Of a DNA stretch of 64,000 nucleotides, positions 28,331 through 37,008 are shown in pieces. The stretch covers positions 213,648-277,647 of the forward strand of contig CAWBKY010000009.1 of NCBI GenBank assembly GCA_963789555.1, given 5' to 3'. Under the pieces are notes generated by a model that was not told the origin of the DNA, did not search any database, and saw only the letters and a program-made list of their open reading frames with translations. Each line of letters starts with the position of its first letter. Position 1 is the stretch's first letter. This DNA comes from JACXTP01 sp963789555. GTDB lineage: Archaea; Thermoplasmatota; Thermoplasmata; Methanomassiliicoccales; UBA472. The position numbers and the translations under genes were made by a program.

Positions 28331-29674
28331 ATGGCGCTATCGGAATACGAGTTGAAAGAGCAGATCCTATCTAGGGTCAAAAAGGAGAACGTGAAGTTCA
28401 TCGAGATGCAGTTCTCGGACATCCTGGGCATGGTGAAGAGCGTGTCCATCCCCGTGACCAGGATCGAGCATGTCATCGATGATGGTGTCTACATCGACGG
28501 GTCCTCTATCCTCGGTTATGCCACCATCGAAGAGAGCGACATGCGAGCGAACCCCATCCTCGATTCGTTCCAGATATACCCCTGGATCGAAGAGGCGAAC
28601 ATGCAGACCGCGAGGTTCATGTGCACCATCTCCGACCACAGCGGCAACCGCTTCAAGGGAGACCCCAGGTGGGTCCTGGAGAAGATGGTGGCCAAGGTCA
28701 AGGACATGGGCTACAACTTCAACGTCGGCCCGGAGTTCGAGTTCTTCCTCTTCCCAATGGATGATGAGGGCAAGCCGGTCAGGAAGCCCGCCGACTCCGG
28801 CGGTTACTTCGACCTGATGCCGATGGACGCAGGAGAGATGGCCAGGAAGCACATCATGCTCATGTTCGACGAGCTCCACTACGACATGGAGGCCTCGCAC
28901 CATGAGGTGGCTCCCGGTCAGGTCGAGGTGGACATGCGCTACCAGGATGCCCTGACCATGGCCGACCGCGTCCTCACCCTCAAGTACGGCATAAAGACAA
29001 TGGCCATGCAGTACGGGTTCTATGCCACGTTCATGCCCAAGCCCATCTTCGGACTGGCTGGGTCTGGTATGCACGTGCACCAATCGATGGCGAGCAAGGA
29101 CAGGAACGCCTTCGATGACCCGAACGGGGCATTCGGCCTATCAGATATGGCGATGAAATACATCGGCGGACTGCTGGCGCACGCAAGGGACAACTGTGCG
29201 ATCTTGGCCTCCTACGTCAACTCGTACAAGCGCCTAGTACCGGGATATGAAGCTCCCTGCTACCTATCCTGGGCGAATATGAATAGGAGCGCGCTCATCC
29301 GCGTCCCAGCCGGTAGAGGCGGCAGGACGAGGGTCGAGCTGCGGAACCCGGATCCAGCAGGAAATCCCTACCTGCAGTTCGCCGTCATGCTCGCAGCGGG
29401 CCTGGATGGAATTAGGTCCAATATCAAACCTCCGGAGCCAGTGGAGAAGGACATCTACCACATGAGCAAGGAGGAGAGGGCGAGGCAAGGCATAGACTCC
29501 CTGCCGATGAACCTGGGAGAGGCCCTTGATTGCATGGCGAAGAGCAAGCTGATGAAGGAATGCCTGGGCGACCACATCTTCAACAACTACCTGTACATCA
29601 AAGGTAAGGAGTGGGACGATTACAGGAAATATGTGACGGACTGGGAAGTGAACCGCTACCTGCCCGTGCTCTGA
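28331..29674 (+). CDS. glnA: Glutamine synthetase, type I
   Basis: GS joins ammonia and glutamate using ATP. The intact 447-residue frame contains the beta-grasp domain (FIEMQFSDILGMVKSVSIP), DGVYIDGSSILGYATIEESD, the metal-binding VGPEFEFFLFP, EVAPGQVEVDM, GSGMHVHQSM, the glutamate flap NSYKRLVPGYEAPCYLSWAN and RTRVELRNPDPAGNPYLQFA. The length and absence of the 25-residue insertion place it in GSI-alpha. No classic adenylylation tyrosine segment is obvious. An AT-rich leader with TATAAATATT near 28226 precedes it, leaving a 5' UTR of roughly 80 bases. A strong hairpin and T tract follow the stop. Its product feeds GatCAB and GlmS. Confidence 0.97.
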   Translation: MALSEYELKEQILSRVKKENVKFIEMQFSDILGMVKSVSIPVTRIEHVIDDGVYIDGSSILGYATIEESDMRANPILDSFQIYPWIEEANMQTARFMCTISDHSGNRFKGDPRWVLEKMVAKVKDMGYNFNVGPEFEFFLFPMDDEGKPVRKPADSGGYFDLMPMDAGEMARKHIMLMFDELHYDMEASHHEVAPGQVEVDMRYQDALTMADRVLTLKYGIKTMAMQYGFYATFMPKPIFGLAGSGMHVHQSMASKDRNAFDDPNGAFGLSDMAMKYIGGLLAHARDNCAILASYVNSYKRLVPGYEAPCYLSWANMNRSALIRVPAGRGGRTRVELRNPDPAGNPYLQFAVMLAAGLDGIRSNIKPPEPVEKDIYHMSKEERARQGIDSLPMNLGEALDCMAKSKLMKECLGDHIFNNYLYIKGKEWDDYRKYVTDWEVNRYLPVL

Positions 29675-29704
29675 GCCAGGGACAAACATTTTCCCGCCTC
29701 TTTC

Positions 29705-29736
29705 CGGAGGTCCGCCCGGACCTCCGTCCCTTTTTT
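29705..29736 (+). terminator. Hairpin plus T-tract terminator after glnA
   Basis: CGGAGGTCC (29705-29713) pairs perfectly with GGACCTCCG (29718-29726) across a GCCC loop, and six T residues follow at 29731-29736. It lies 31 bases after the glnA stop. In archaea the T tract alone can terminate, so a bacterial-like hairpin here is notable. Confidence 0.65.
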
Positions 29737-29779
29737 GAAAATGCTATATATAGGTGGAGTAATCACTCCAAGGACCGTC

Positions 29780-30166
29780 ATGATGCCAGGTATGCGGGGA
29801 GTGAACCCCCGGCAGATGAAGCAGGCCATGAAGCGCATGGGCATCTCCACCGAGGACCTCGATGGGGTGGAGGAGATAGTCATACGCACCAAGGACAAGG
29901 AATACGTCTTCAAGGAAGCCTCAGTGTCCATTATGAACGTGCAAGGGCAGAAGACCTTCCAGATCGTCGGAGAGCCGGAGGTGAGGGCCATAACCGGTCC
30001 ATCGTCAAAGCAGGATAAGGCTGCCATCTCCGCCCCCTCAGTGCCGGAGGAGGATGTGCAATTGGTCATGGAGCAGACCGGTTGTTCCCGCGAGAAGGCC
30101 CTGCAGGCATTGAAGGACACCGATGGCCAGCCGGCCGAGGCCATCATCAAGATCATTTCATCGTGA
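29780..30166 (+). CDS. nac: Nascent polypeptide-associated complex protein
   Basis: Archaeal NAC is a homodimeric chaperone that binds nascent chains at the ribosome. From ATG 29780 the protein opens MMPGMRGVNPRQMKQAMKRM; the NAC domain includes EEIVIRTKDKEYVFKEASVS and GQKTFQIVGEP. A UBA domain follows at the C-terminus (EEDVQLVMEQTGCSREKALQ, DGQPAEAIIKII). The open frame extends back to 29735, but those residues overlap the promoter (CTATATATAGG near 29743) and lack family similarity. Intact, 128 residues. Confidence 0.95.
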   Translation: MMPGMRGVNPRQMKQAMKRMGISTEDLDGVEEIVIRTKDKEYVFKEASVSIMNVQGQKTFQIVGEPEVRAITGPSSKQDKAAISAPSVPEEDVQLVMEQTGCSREKALQALKDTDGQPAEAIIKIISS

Positions 30167-30176
30167 GGTCATATCC

Positions 30177-30404
30177 ATGTGTCTAGCGGTCCCAGGTAAG
30201 ATCGTGTCCATCGAGGGCAAGGACGCCCAGATCGATTTCGGAGGCGTCATGAGAGAGGCCAACATATCCATGGTCCAAGTGGGGGTGGGCGATTATGTTA
30301 TCGTCCACGCAGGCTTCGCCATCCAGGTGATCGATGAGGATGAGGCCAAGGAGACCATCCAACTTTGGGAGGAGATGCTCGCCCATACCTCCCAAGCCGA
30401 TTAA
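30177..30404 (+). CDS. hypC: [NiFe]-hydrogenase maturation chaperone HypC
   Basis: HypC carries the Fe(CN)2CO precursor with HypD and escorts the hydrogenase large subunit. The frame starts MCLAVPGKIVSIEG, with the functional N-terminal Cys2, and has ANISMVQVGVGDYVIVHAGF. 75 residues, intact. It lies 10 bases after nac and is probably co-transcribed with it. No other hyp or hydrogenase genes are in the window, so the hydrogenase must be encoded elsewhere. Confidence 0.94.
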   Translation: MCLAVPGKIVSIEGKDAQIDFGGVMREANISMVQVGVGDYVIVHAGFAIQVIDEDEAKETIQLWEEMLAHTSQAD

Positions 30405-30618
30405 GAATGGAACCATGTCCAATACCGCTATTTTATCGGATTTCCCCGCCCATTTTGCGCGGTGCTGAAGCAAATCTTTATGGTCGACAGGCACGGCTAT
30501 GCCCTACAAGCTTCGTTAAACGATGCCGTCGACGCATGGGCGTACCTTCGCTGCCGGGGCAGAAAAGGCGTGCAACTGACCCATGATGAGATGGAGCTGT
30601 GCAGTCAATGGTGGAAGG

Positions 30619-31623
30619 ATGAAATCAGTCTACGGACCATTACGGTCTTGGCGCTTAGGTGTTGCCATGGGGGTGGACCCCATCTGCAGGCAGCCCAAGG
30701 TCTGCAACTACAAATGCGTATACTGCAGGCTGGGACATGGCGGCATAATGGTGACCGATCGTTGCAGGTTCGTGGACGAAAGGTCGGTCCTGGAGGAGGC
30801 CCGGGACATGCTGAAGCAGAATCGTGTCGATGCCGTGGAGGTCCGGGGGACCGGAGAGCCGTTCCTGGCCAAGAACCTGGCGGAGATCGTCAAGGGCCTG
30901 CGTGAGCTCACCGACGCCCCGATATGTGTGGTCACCAACGGTTCTATGTTCTGTCGACCGGACGTTCAGTCCGAGCTGGGTTCATTCGATATTGTGGTGG
31001 TCAAGCTTGATTGCGCCGATCACCAGTCATTCTTGGCCATCAATCGTCCACATGGCTCAGTCAATTACGATAGGATGATGGATTTCATGCTCAGGGCCAG
31101 GAGATCGCACAAGGGGAGCTTCCGGGTGCAAGTTACCGCGGTGCGCCAGAACCTGGGGGAGATGGAGCACATCGTAAACATTTGCGAGACGTTCCGGCCA
31201 GACCTTGTCTATCTGAACACGCCGTTGCGAGGCACGTCCTCGGAACTTACCAGAAAGGACCTGGCCGAGGTGGCTAAACTTTTCAGCGCCTTCAAGGTGC
31301 GCACTGTTTTTGACGGTGAATCATATAAAAAATGGAAATTTGAAAGTGTTTATATCTGGCAGAGTTTCAACAGCTCGCCCCATTTCTTGTCGACGTTCTG
31401 CTGGATCTCCTCGGCCACCGATGCCCACTGGGGCTTCAGCAGGTGGCTGAAACGCCCTTGGGACTTCAACCAGTCGCTGATGGGCCTTTTGGGCTTGCTG
31501 CCTTCGGCGATGCGCTTGCTGTCACCGGTCAGGGCGTACTTGCCGTTCTCGTACTCGTACAGGGGCCAGACACAGGTCTCGACCGCCAGCTTGGCCATCT
31601 CCACGCCTAAGGACGGGTCATAG
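30619..31623 (+). CDS. Radical SAM protein
   Basis: The start ATG 30619 reads MKSVYGPLRSWRLGVAMGVD, then ICRQPKVCNYKCVYCRLGHG, which has the radical SAM CxxxCxxC cluster motif. VEVRGTGEPFLAKNLAEIV is the glycine-rich SAM-binding strand; ICVVTNGSM and FDIVVVKLDCADHQSF follow. It resembles archaeal stand-alone radical SAM proteins of unknown substrate. The open frame continues to 31623, but after about 31330 it reads antisense to the 3' end of porB and loses family character, so the native protein probably ends near 31330-31350; an indel near 31305 may have removed the true stop. Confidence 0.75.
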   Translation: MKSVYGPLRSWRLGVAMGVDPICRQPKVCNYKCVYCRLGHGGIMVTDRCRFVDERSVLEEARDMLKQNRVDAVEVRGTGEPFLAKNLAEIVKGLRELTDAPICVVTNGSMFCRPDVQSELGSFDIVVVKLDCADHQSFLAINRPHGSVNYDRMMDFMLRARRSHKGSFRVQVTAVRQNLGEMEHIVNICETFRPDLVYLNTPLRGTSSELTRKDLAEVAKLFSAFKVRTVFDGESYKKWKFESVYIWQSFNSSPHFLSTFCWISSATDAHWGFSRWLKRPWDFNQSLMGLLGLLPSAMRLLSPVRAYLPFSYSYRGQTQVSTASLAISTPKDGS

Positions 31624-32294
31624 CGCCAGCCGCGTGGGCAGGGAGCGATGACGTTGAGGAAGGCCGGGCCGTTCGCCTCGAATCCCTTGCCCGCCTTCTC
31701 GATCAGGTCCTTCCAATTGTGGGGGGAGCACTGCGCCGCGTAAGGCAGGTCATGGGCGATGATGATCTTGGTCATGTCCTTGGGGAACTCCCTCTTGCCC
31801 GGGATGCACGTGCCCGCCGGGCAGGTGGTGGTCTGGGCGCCCCTTCCGGTTGCCCCGGAACGCTGGATCCCAGTGTTCATGTAGGCCTCGTTGTTGAGAC
31901 ATACGTACATGAAGCGGTGACCCCGCTCGATCGCTCCCGACAGAGCCTGGAACCCGATATCGTAGGTCGCGCCATCGCCACCGAAGGAGATGAAGCGGAT
32001 ATCCTCGGTGATCTTGCCCTGGCGCTTCAACGCCACATAGGCGGACTCCACACCGGTGATGGTGGGTGCGGCGTTCTCGAAGGCGCTGTGTATCCATGGC
32101 ACGTTCCAGGAGGTGTACGGATAGATGGAGGTGGAAACCTCGAAGCAGCCAGTGGCGTTCGACACCACGATGGGCTTCTGGGTGGCCATCAATATCTGCC
32201 TGGCGATGATCGGCTCCGTGCAACCGGCACAGAGGCGGTGGCCTTCGGTGAACTTGGTCTCCTGCTTGGACAGTTCTTTCAATGATGCGCTCAA
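31350..32294 (-). CDS. porB: 2-oxoacid:ferredoxin oxidoreductase (pyruvate type), beta subunit
   Basis: The beta subunit binds thiamine diphosphate and one 4Fe-4S cluster. The 314-residue intact protein has HRLCAGCTEP (cluster Cys), FEVSTSIYPYTSWNVPWIHS and the ThDP motif FISFGGDGATYDIGFQAL ending near LNNEAYMNTGIQRSG. It is the last gene of porGDAB and overlaps porA by four bases. The gene order and subunit sizes fit pyruvate:ferredoxin oxidoreductase, which makes or uses acetyl-CoA with reduced ferredoxin; a 2-ketoisovalerate enzyme is the alternative. Confidence 0.93.
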   Translation of the reverse strand: MSASLKELSKQETKFTEGHRLCAGCTEPIIARQILMATQKPIVVSNATGCFEVSTSIYPYTSWNVPWIHSAFENAAPTITGVESAYVALKRQGKITEDIRFISFGGDGATYDIGFQALSGAIERGHRFMYVCLNNEAYMNTGIQRSGATGRGAQTTTCPAGTCIPGKREFPKDMTKIIIAHDLPYAAQCSPHNWKDLIEKAGKGFEANGPAFLNVIAPCPRGWRYDPSLGVEMAKLAVETCVWPLYEYENGKYALTGDSKRIAEGSKPKRPISDWLKSQGRFSHLLKPQWASVAEEIQQNVDKKWGELLKLCQI

Positions 32295-33454
32295 ATCCGC
32301 ACCCCCATGAAGTTTAGCTCGTTCACATTTCCGGACATGAGGTTCTTGAACACGTCCTTGAGCTCCTCAGGTCGGACGTCCCTTCCGCCAAGACCGTAGA
32401 CGTAATTAACGATCTTGGGGCGGTCCTTGACATCGAAGAGGGCGGAGCGCACCTCGGGGAACACCGGTCCGGTGGAACCGATGCTGATGGCCCGGTCGAA
32501 GACCGCCACGGCCTTCTTGCCCTGGAGCAACCTGGCGATGTCCTTGGAGGGGAAGGGCCGGAAGAGACGGAGCTTCAGGGAGCCCACCTTGTGGCCTTCC
32601 GCCCGCAGCTGGTCCACGACATATTTTACCGTGCCGGCGGTCGAACCCATGGCCATGATGACATAGTCGGCATCGTCCAGGCGGTAACCTTCGGCCACAT
32701 CGTAGTGGCGCCCGGTGATCTTCCCGTACTCCTTGAAGGTGTCCTTGATGACCGGCATGGCCTTGTTCATCGCCTCCACCAGCTGGTACTTGTGCTCGAA
32801 GTAGTAATCGGTGAAGGAGAACGGCCCCATGGTGGTGGGGTTCTTAAGGTCCAGCAACGGGCGGACCGGCTTGAAGTCACCGATGAACTTCTTGACCACG
32901 GCGTCGTCCAAGGGCAGGAACTTCTCCAGGGAGTGGGTCACGATGAAACCGTCGATGCAGTTCATCACTGGCAGCCTCACGTCCATGTGCTCCGCTATCT
33001 TGAAGGACATGAGGGAGTCGTCGTAGGCCTCCTGCACGTTCTCACCGAATAGCTGGATCCAGCCAGCGTCCCTTGCTCCCATGGCGTCGCTGTGGTCGCA
33101 ATGGATGTTGATCGGCCCGCTCAGGGCTCGGTTGGCCACCGACATGACGATGGGGAGGCGCATGGCGGAGGCGATGTAAAGGACCTCCCACATGAACGCC
33201 AGTCCCGCAGATGCGGTGGCGGTCGCCACCCTGGCACCTGCCGCGGCGGCACCGATGCAGATGGACATGGCGCTGTGCTCCGACTCGGCGCAGACATATT
33301 CGGTATTGACCTCCCCATTGGCCACGAAATCGGAGAAGTTCTCCACGATGATGGTCTGGGGGGTGATGGGATAGGCTGCCACCACGTCAGGGTCTATCTG
33401 CTTCCACGAGAATGCTATGGCCTGGTCGCCATTGAACACCAGTTGTGATTCCAT
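32291..33454 (-). CDS. porA: 2-oxoacid:ferredoxin oxidoreductase (pyruvate type), alpha subunit
   Basis: The alpha subunit forms the pyrimidine-binding side of the ThDP site. The intact 387-residue protein starts MESQLVFNGDQAIAFSWKQI and includes VAAYPITPQTIIVENFSDF, EYVCAESEHSAMSICIGAAA, ATASAGLAFMWEVLYIASAM and the transketolase C-like region VIMAMGSTAGTVKYVVDQLR. It follows porD with no gap and overlaps porB. GSTGPVFPEVRSALFD near the C-terminus is usual for pyruvate oxidoreductases. Confidence 0.94.
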   Translation of the reverse strand: MESQLVFNGDQAIAFSWKQIDPDVVAAYPITPQTIIVENFSDFVANGEVNTEYVCAESEHSAMSICIGAAAAGARVATATASAGLAFMWEVLYIASAMRLPIVMSVANRALSGPINIHCDHSDAMGARDAGWIQLFGENVQEAYDDSLMSFKIAEHMDVRLPVMNCIDGFIVTHSLEKFLPLDDAVVKKFIGDFKPVRPLLDLKNPTTMGPFSFTDYYFEHKYQLVEAMNKAMPVIKDTFKEYGKITGRHYDVAEGYRLDDADYVIMAMGSTAGTVKYVVDQLRAEGHKVGSLKLRLFRPFPSKDIARLLQGKKAVAVFDRAISIGSTGPVFPEVRSALFDVKDRPKIVNYVYGLGGRDVRPEELKDVFKNLMSGNVNELNFMGVRI

Positions 33455-33739
33455 TTAGATCCCCTCCTCTTTCATAGTGATGCACTTCGCCGGGCATTGC
33501 ACCGCGCATATGCCACAGCCCTTGCAATGAGAGTATTTGAATCCCTTCATCTTCCCTTCCTCGACGATGATGCTGTTGTCAGGACAGTAGATCCAGCAGG
33601 TCAGGCAGTTGGTGCATTTCTCCTTGTCCACCTCGGGCCTCTTCGACCTCCAGCTCCCCGTCTCGTATTTCACGGCATTACCGGGCTCAATGATCATGGC
33701 GCCTGCTGGCAGGTCCTTGGAACGCTTCTCCGACATCAC
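33455..33739 (-). CDS. porD: 2-oxoacid:ferredoxin oxidoreductase, delta (ferredoxin-like) subunit
   Basis: PorD is the two-cluster ferredoxin subunit. The 94-residue protein has CTNCLTCWIYCPD and CKGCGICAVQCPA, each a complete 4Fe-4S motif with CxxCxxCxxxCP spacing. It begins within four bases of the porG stop and abuts porA, in the standard G-D-A-B order. Confidence 0.95.
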   Translation of the reverse strand: MMSEKRSKDLPAGAMIIEPGNAVKYETGSWRSKRPEVDKEKCTNCLTCWIYCPDNSIIVEEGKMKGFKYSHCKGCGICAVQCPAKCITMKEEGI

Positions 33740-34296
33740 TCCACCTCCTCGTAGGCCCGTTGCACGGCACGTATGTTCTTGGCTACCACTTCTTTGGAGA
33801 ACTTGCCGCTGAACTTGCTCTCCAGCTCTTCCAAAACCGAGCTTAGCTTCACATAGTCCAGGACTTTGACGACCGCGCCCAGCATGGCGGTGTTGGCGGT
33901 AGGCCGGCCGATCTCCTCCATGGCGATCTTCGTGGCATTGACGGCATGGACATCGGCACTAGTGGCAAGAAGCTCTCTCAGGTGACCTCTGCCCTCGGCG
34001 TAATTGGCCACAAGATGCCCATCATCCTTCATTCCGTCCAGGACCTTGACCTGTTTCAGGAGGGTCGAATCCAGGACCACGACCATGTCAGGATAGTAGA
34101 CCTGACTATGGACGACAACCGGATCATCCGACAATCGAGTGAACGCCCTTATCGGGGCGCCCATGCGCTCCGGCCCGAACTCTGGGAAGGCCTTGATGAA
34201 TTTGCCTTCCTTCAGAGCGGCGCCTGCGAGAAGCTCGTTCGCGGTGACCACTCCTTGGCCTCCTCTCCCATGCCAACGTATCTCTATGGTCGTCAC
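33736..34296 (-). CDS. porG: 2-oxoacid:ferredoxin oxidoreductase, gamma subunit
   Basis: PorG binds CoA in the four-subunit enzyme. The family opening TTIEIRWHGRGGQGVVTANE fixes the start at GTG 34296 rather than the longer frame to 34350. FPEFGPERMGAPIRAFTRLS is conserved. About 186 residues, intact. It is the first gene of porGDAB. Confidence 0.93.
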   Translation of the reverse strand: MTTIEIRWHGRGGQGVVTANELLAGAALKEGKFIKAFPEFGPERMGAPIRAFTRLSDDPVVVHSQVYYPDMVVVLDSTLLKQVKVLDGMKDDGHLVANYAEGRGHLRELLATSADVHAVNATKIAMEEIGRPTANTAMLGAVVKVLDYVKLSSVLEELESKFSGKFSKEVVAKNIRAVQRAYEEVE

Positions 34297-34350
34297 GTGA
34301 AGCACCGTACAATCATCCCTGAAAAGACTCATGATATTTAAGGATTCCAT

Positions 34351-34667
34351 TAAATTCTTTACGAAAGCTAACTATATTGTTACGAATACCTTGCTTAAGT
34401 CACCATAAACATGTCATTATTAGCCGATTCTCTATGAAAATGAACGATAGAGGAGGCTAGTATTGCCATAGCATGGCACTGAGCCCTACTTTCAGTAAGG
34501 CCATATCCGAACTGATTTTCGGGTTCGAACAAAATGATTGGCTACCTACAACTAAAATATGTAACTACCCGTCGAACAAAAGTTTATACCTTTTAGGCCT
34601 ATCCTGGATTGTGAGGACCGCGAAGAGGGCTATCTTCAGGCGGGACCCATGTTCTGAGGGATGATGG
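34351..34667. other. Intergenic region between porG and ppsA
   Basis: About 317 bp between divergent genes. It is AT-rich with a TATA-like AAGTTTATACC near 34582-34592, about 80 bases before ppsA, and an AT-rich tract near 34350-34440 for porGDAB. A GGGTTCGAAC string near 34523 resembles a tRNA T loop but has no pairing arms. A 63-codon ORF here lacks coding character. Nothing else was seen. Confidence 0.45.
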
Positions 34668-36992
34668 ATGGTCGACAGGATAATGGAGATTTCCGATCTG
34701 ACGAAGGATGACATACCTATCGCAGGAGGCAAGGGTGCCAACCTGGGGGAGCTGGTCGGGGCAGGGTTCAATGTCCCGCCTGGATTCGTGCTGACCACCG
34801 TCGCCTATGATTATTTCGTCAAGAGCAACGACATCGAGAAGAGGATGGAGGATATCCTCGAGGGCATTGATGCCAACAGCGAGAGTTCTTTACAGTCCGC
34901 ATCGGTAAGGATCCGAGGCCTGTTCGAGCAGATGCCGATCCCCAAGGACCTGGCTGAACAGATCCGCTCCGAGTGGCAGAGGATGTGGAAAGGCCGCAAG
35001 AGCGGTTTCGTGGCAGTGCGCTCCAGCGCCACCGCCGAGGACCTGCCCACAGCATCCTTCGCAGGCCAGCAGGACACCTACTTGAACGTGGGCGATGAGG
35101 AGGACCTCTTGGACAAGACCAGGAAGTGCTGGTCCTCATTGTTCACTCCCCGGGCGATATCCTATCGGGTGACCAAGGGCTTCGAGCACTCGAAGGTCAA
35201 GTTGGCCGTCGTGGTGCAGAAGATGGTGGCCTCAGATACCTCTGGCATCATGTTCACGGTAGACCCGAACTCGGAGATGCCCCACATCATCATCGAGGCC
35301 GGTTATGGCCTGGGCGAGGCGATAGTGGGTGGGAAGGTCACCCCCGACACTTATGTGGTCGACAAGTTCCATAACAAGATCATCAACAAGAAGATCTCCA
35401 AGCAGACCTGGAAATACACCCGCGGCAAGACCGGGGACACGGTCAAGGAGAACATCCCAGAGAGCATCCAGTCCGCTCAGAAGATGACGGACGAGCAGAT
35501 CATAGCCTTGGGCAAGATCGGCAACGACATCGAGGTGCACTACGCCAAGCCCATGGACATCGAGTGGGCCGTAGAGGAAGGTAGGATATATGTGGTCCAG
35601 GCGAGGCCCGTGACCACCTTGAAGTCGACAAAGGGTGAGGACATGGCGAGTGGAAAGACACATGCCGAGGGCGAACTGAAGAAATCGGGCAAGATCCTGG
35701 TCAAGGGACTGGGCGCTTCGCCGGGAAGGACGTCCGGCGCGGTGCGCATGGTCTCGGAGGAGATGAACCTGGAAGTGGTCAAGAAGGGTGACATAATGGT
35801 CACTGCCATGACCTCGCCGGACATGGTGCCGGCGATGACCCGGGCAGCGGCGATCGTCACCGACGAGGGCGGGATGACCTGCCACGCCGCCATCGTGGCC
35901 AGGGAACTAGGCATACCATGCATAGTAGGCACCTCCAACGCCACCCAGAAGCTGGCCGAAGGGATGATGGTCACCGTGGACGGCAACACCGGTGTGGTGA
36001 CCGAGGGGGCGGAGCAGAAGACCGAGGAGGTCAAGGCCGCCCCAGCAGCGATGGGCCGCAGCGTTCCGGCCACAGGTACCAAGGTCTACGTCAACGTGGG
36101 TGTGCCCCACAAGGCGGAGGAATATTCCAAACTGCCAGTGTCGGGCGTCGGCCTGATGCGCATCGAGTTCCTTTTCACCTCCTATATCCAAGAGCACCCT
36201 TGCTCGCTCATCGAACAGGGCAGGCAGAACGAACTCATCGATAAGTTGGCCGATGGCATCGCGATAGTGGGAAAGGCGTTCTATCCAAGGCCGATAATAC
36301 TGCGCACCTCCGACTTCAAGACCAACGAGTACAGGGACATGAAGGGCGGGGCCAAGTTCGAGCCGAAGGAACAGAACCCCATGATCGGATGGAGGGGCTG
36401 CTCCCGGTATGTCTCCGACAGCTACCGCGAGGCCTTCAAGCTGGAGCTCCGGGCCATCAAGAAGGTCAGGGACGAGATGGGCCTGAAGAACGTCATGGTC
36501 ATGCTGCCCTTCGTTCGCACCATCGAGGAGCTGAAGAAGATCACCGAGATGATGAACGAGGTGGGATTGGAGCGCAACCGCGACTTCAAGCTCTACCTCA
36601 TGGCTGAGATCCCGTGCAACATCTTCATGGCCGAGGAGTTCTCTGATTGGTGCGATGGTTTCAGCATCGGCAGCAACGACCTCACCCAGCTCACCATGGG
36701 CGCGGACCGAGACTCAGAGGTATTGGGGCGGATGGGCTACTTCGATGAGCGCAATGAGGCCATCAAGCGCGCCATAAAGATCCTCATCGATGCCGCCCAC
36801 AAGAAGGGTCGCACGGTGGGCATTTGCGGCCAGGCACCATCCGTTTACCCTGAGTTCTGCGAGTTCCTCGTGAAGGCAGGCATAGACACCATCAGCCTCA
36901 ATCCGGACACGGTGATCGAGACCATATCGATCATCGCATCGGCGGAGCAGAGGCTGCTCTTGGAAGCGGCCAGAAAAATAAACGGGGCATAA
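34668..36992 (+). CDS. ppsA: Phosphoenolpyruvate synthase
   Basis: PEP synthase converts pyruvate, ATP and water to PEP, AMP and phosphate, the gluconeogenic step after POR. The intact 774-residue protein has the ATP-grasp domain (GGKGANLGELVGAGFNVPPG, VAVRSSATAEDLPTASFAGQ), the swivelling phosphohistidine domain with DEGGMTCHAAIVARELGIP (catalytic His) and the C-terminal PEP-binding barrel (LPFVRTIEEL, SIGSNDLTQLTMGADRDS, GICGQAPS with the catalytic Cys). The start ATG 34668 is MVDRIMEISDL; ATG 34683 (MEISDL) is a possible alternative. Divergent from porGDAB, consistent with coordinated pyruvate metabolism. Confidence 0.97.
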   Translation: MVDRIMEISDLTKDDIPIAGGKGANLGELVGAGFNVPPGFVLTTVAYDYFVKSNDIEKRMEDILEGIDANSESSLQSASVRIRGLFEQMPIPKDLAEQIRSEWQRMWKGRKSGFVAVRSSATAEDLPTASFAGQQDTYLNVGDEEDLLDKTRKCWSSLFTPRAISYRVTKGFEHSKVKLAVVVQKMVASDTSGIMFTVDPNSEMPHIIIEAGYGLGEAIVGGKVTPDTYVVDKFHNKIINKKISKQTWKYTRGKTGDTVKENIPESIQSAQKMTDEQIIALGKIGNDIEVHYAKPMDIEWAVEEGRIYVVQARPVTTLKSTKGEDMASGKTHAEGELKKSGKILVKGLGASPGRTSGAVRMVSEEMNLEVVKKGDIMVTAMTSPDMVPAMTRAAAIVTDEGGMTCHAAIVARELGIPCIVGTSNATQKLAEGMMVTVDGNTGVVTEGAEQKTEEVKAAPAAMGRSVPATGTKVYVNVGVPHKAEEYSKLPVSGVGLMRIEFLFTSYIQEHPCSLIEQGRQNELIDKLADGIAIVGKAFYPRPIILRTSDFKTNEYRDMKGGAKFEPKEQNPMIGWRGCSRYVSDSYREAFKLELRAIKKVRDEMGLKNVMVMLPFVRTIEELKKITEMMNEVGLERNRDFKLYLMAEIPCNIFMAEEFSDWCDGFSIGSNDLTQLTMGADRDSEVLGRMGYFDERNEAIKRAIKILIDAAHKKGRTVGICGQAPSVYPEFCEFLVKAGIDTISLNPDTVIETISIIASAEQRLLLEAARKINGA

Positions 36993-36997
36993 GCCCC
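36984..36997 (+). terminator. Small hairpin overlapping the ppsA stop codon
   Basis: GGGGC (36984-36988) and GCCCC (36993-36997) pair around ATAA; the loop includes the ppsA TAA stop. T-rich sequence (TCCTTTCATATTATTTGG) follows, and the convergent gene ends at 37009. A short candidate terminator only. Confidence 0.35.
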
Positions 36998-37008
36998 ATC
37001 CTTTCATA

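Noticed and set aside
30462..30618. A frame (MLKQIFMVDRHGYALQ...) upstream of the radical SAM gene
   Set aside because: It lacks a stop until well inside the radical SAM gene and shows no family; the SAM protein's own ATG at 30619 fits better.
34473..34664. A 63-codon ORF in the porG-ppsA gap and a tRNA-like GGGTTCGAAC string
   Set aside because: The ORF overlaps the promoter and has no coding pattern; the tRNA-like string lacks pairing arms and an acceptor stem.
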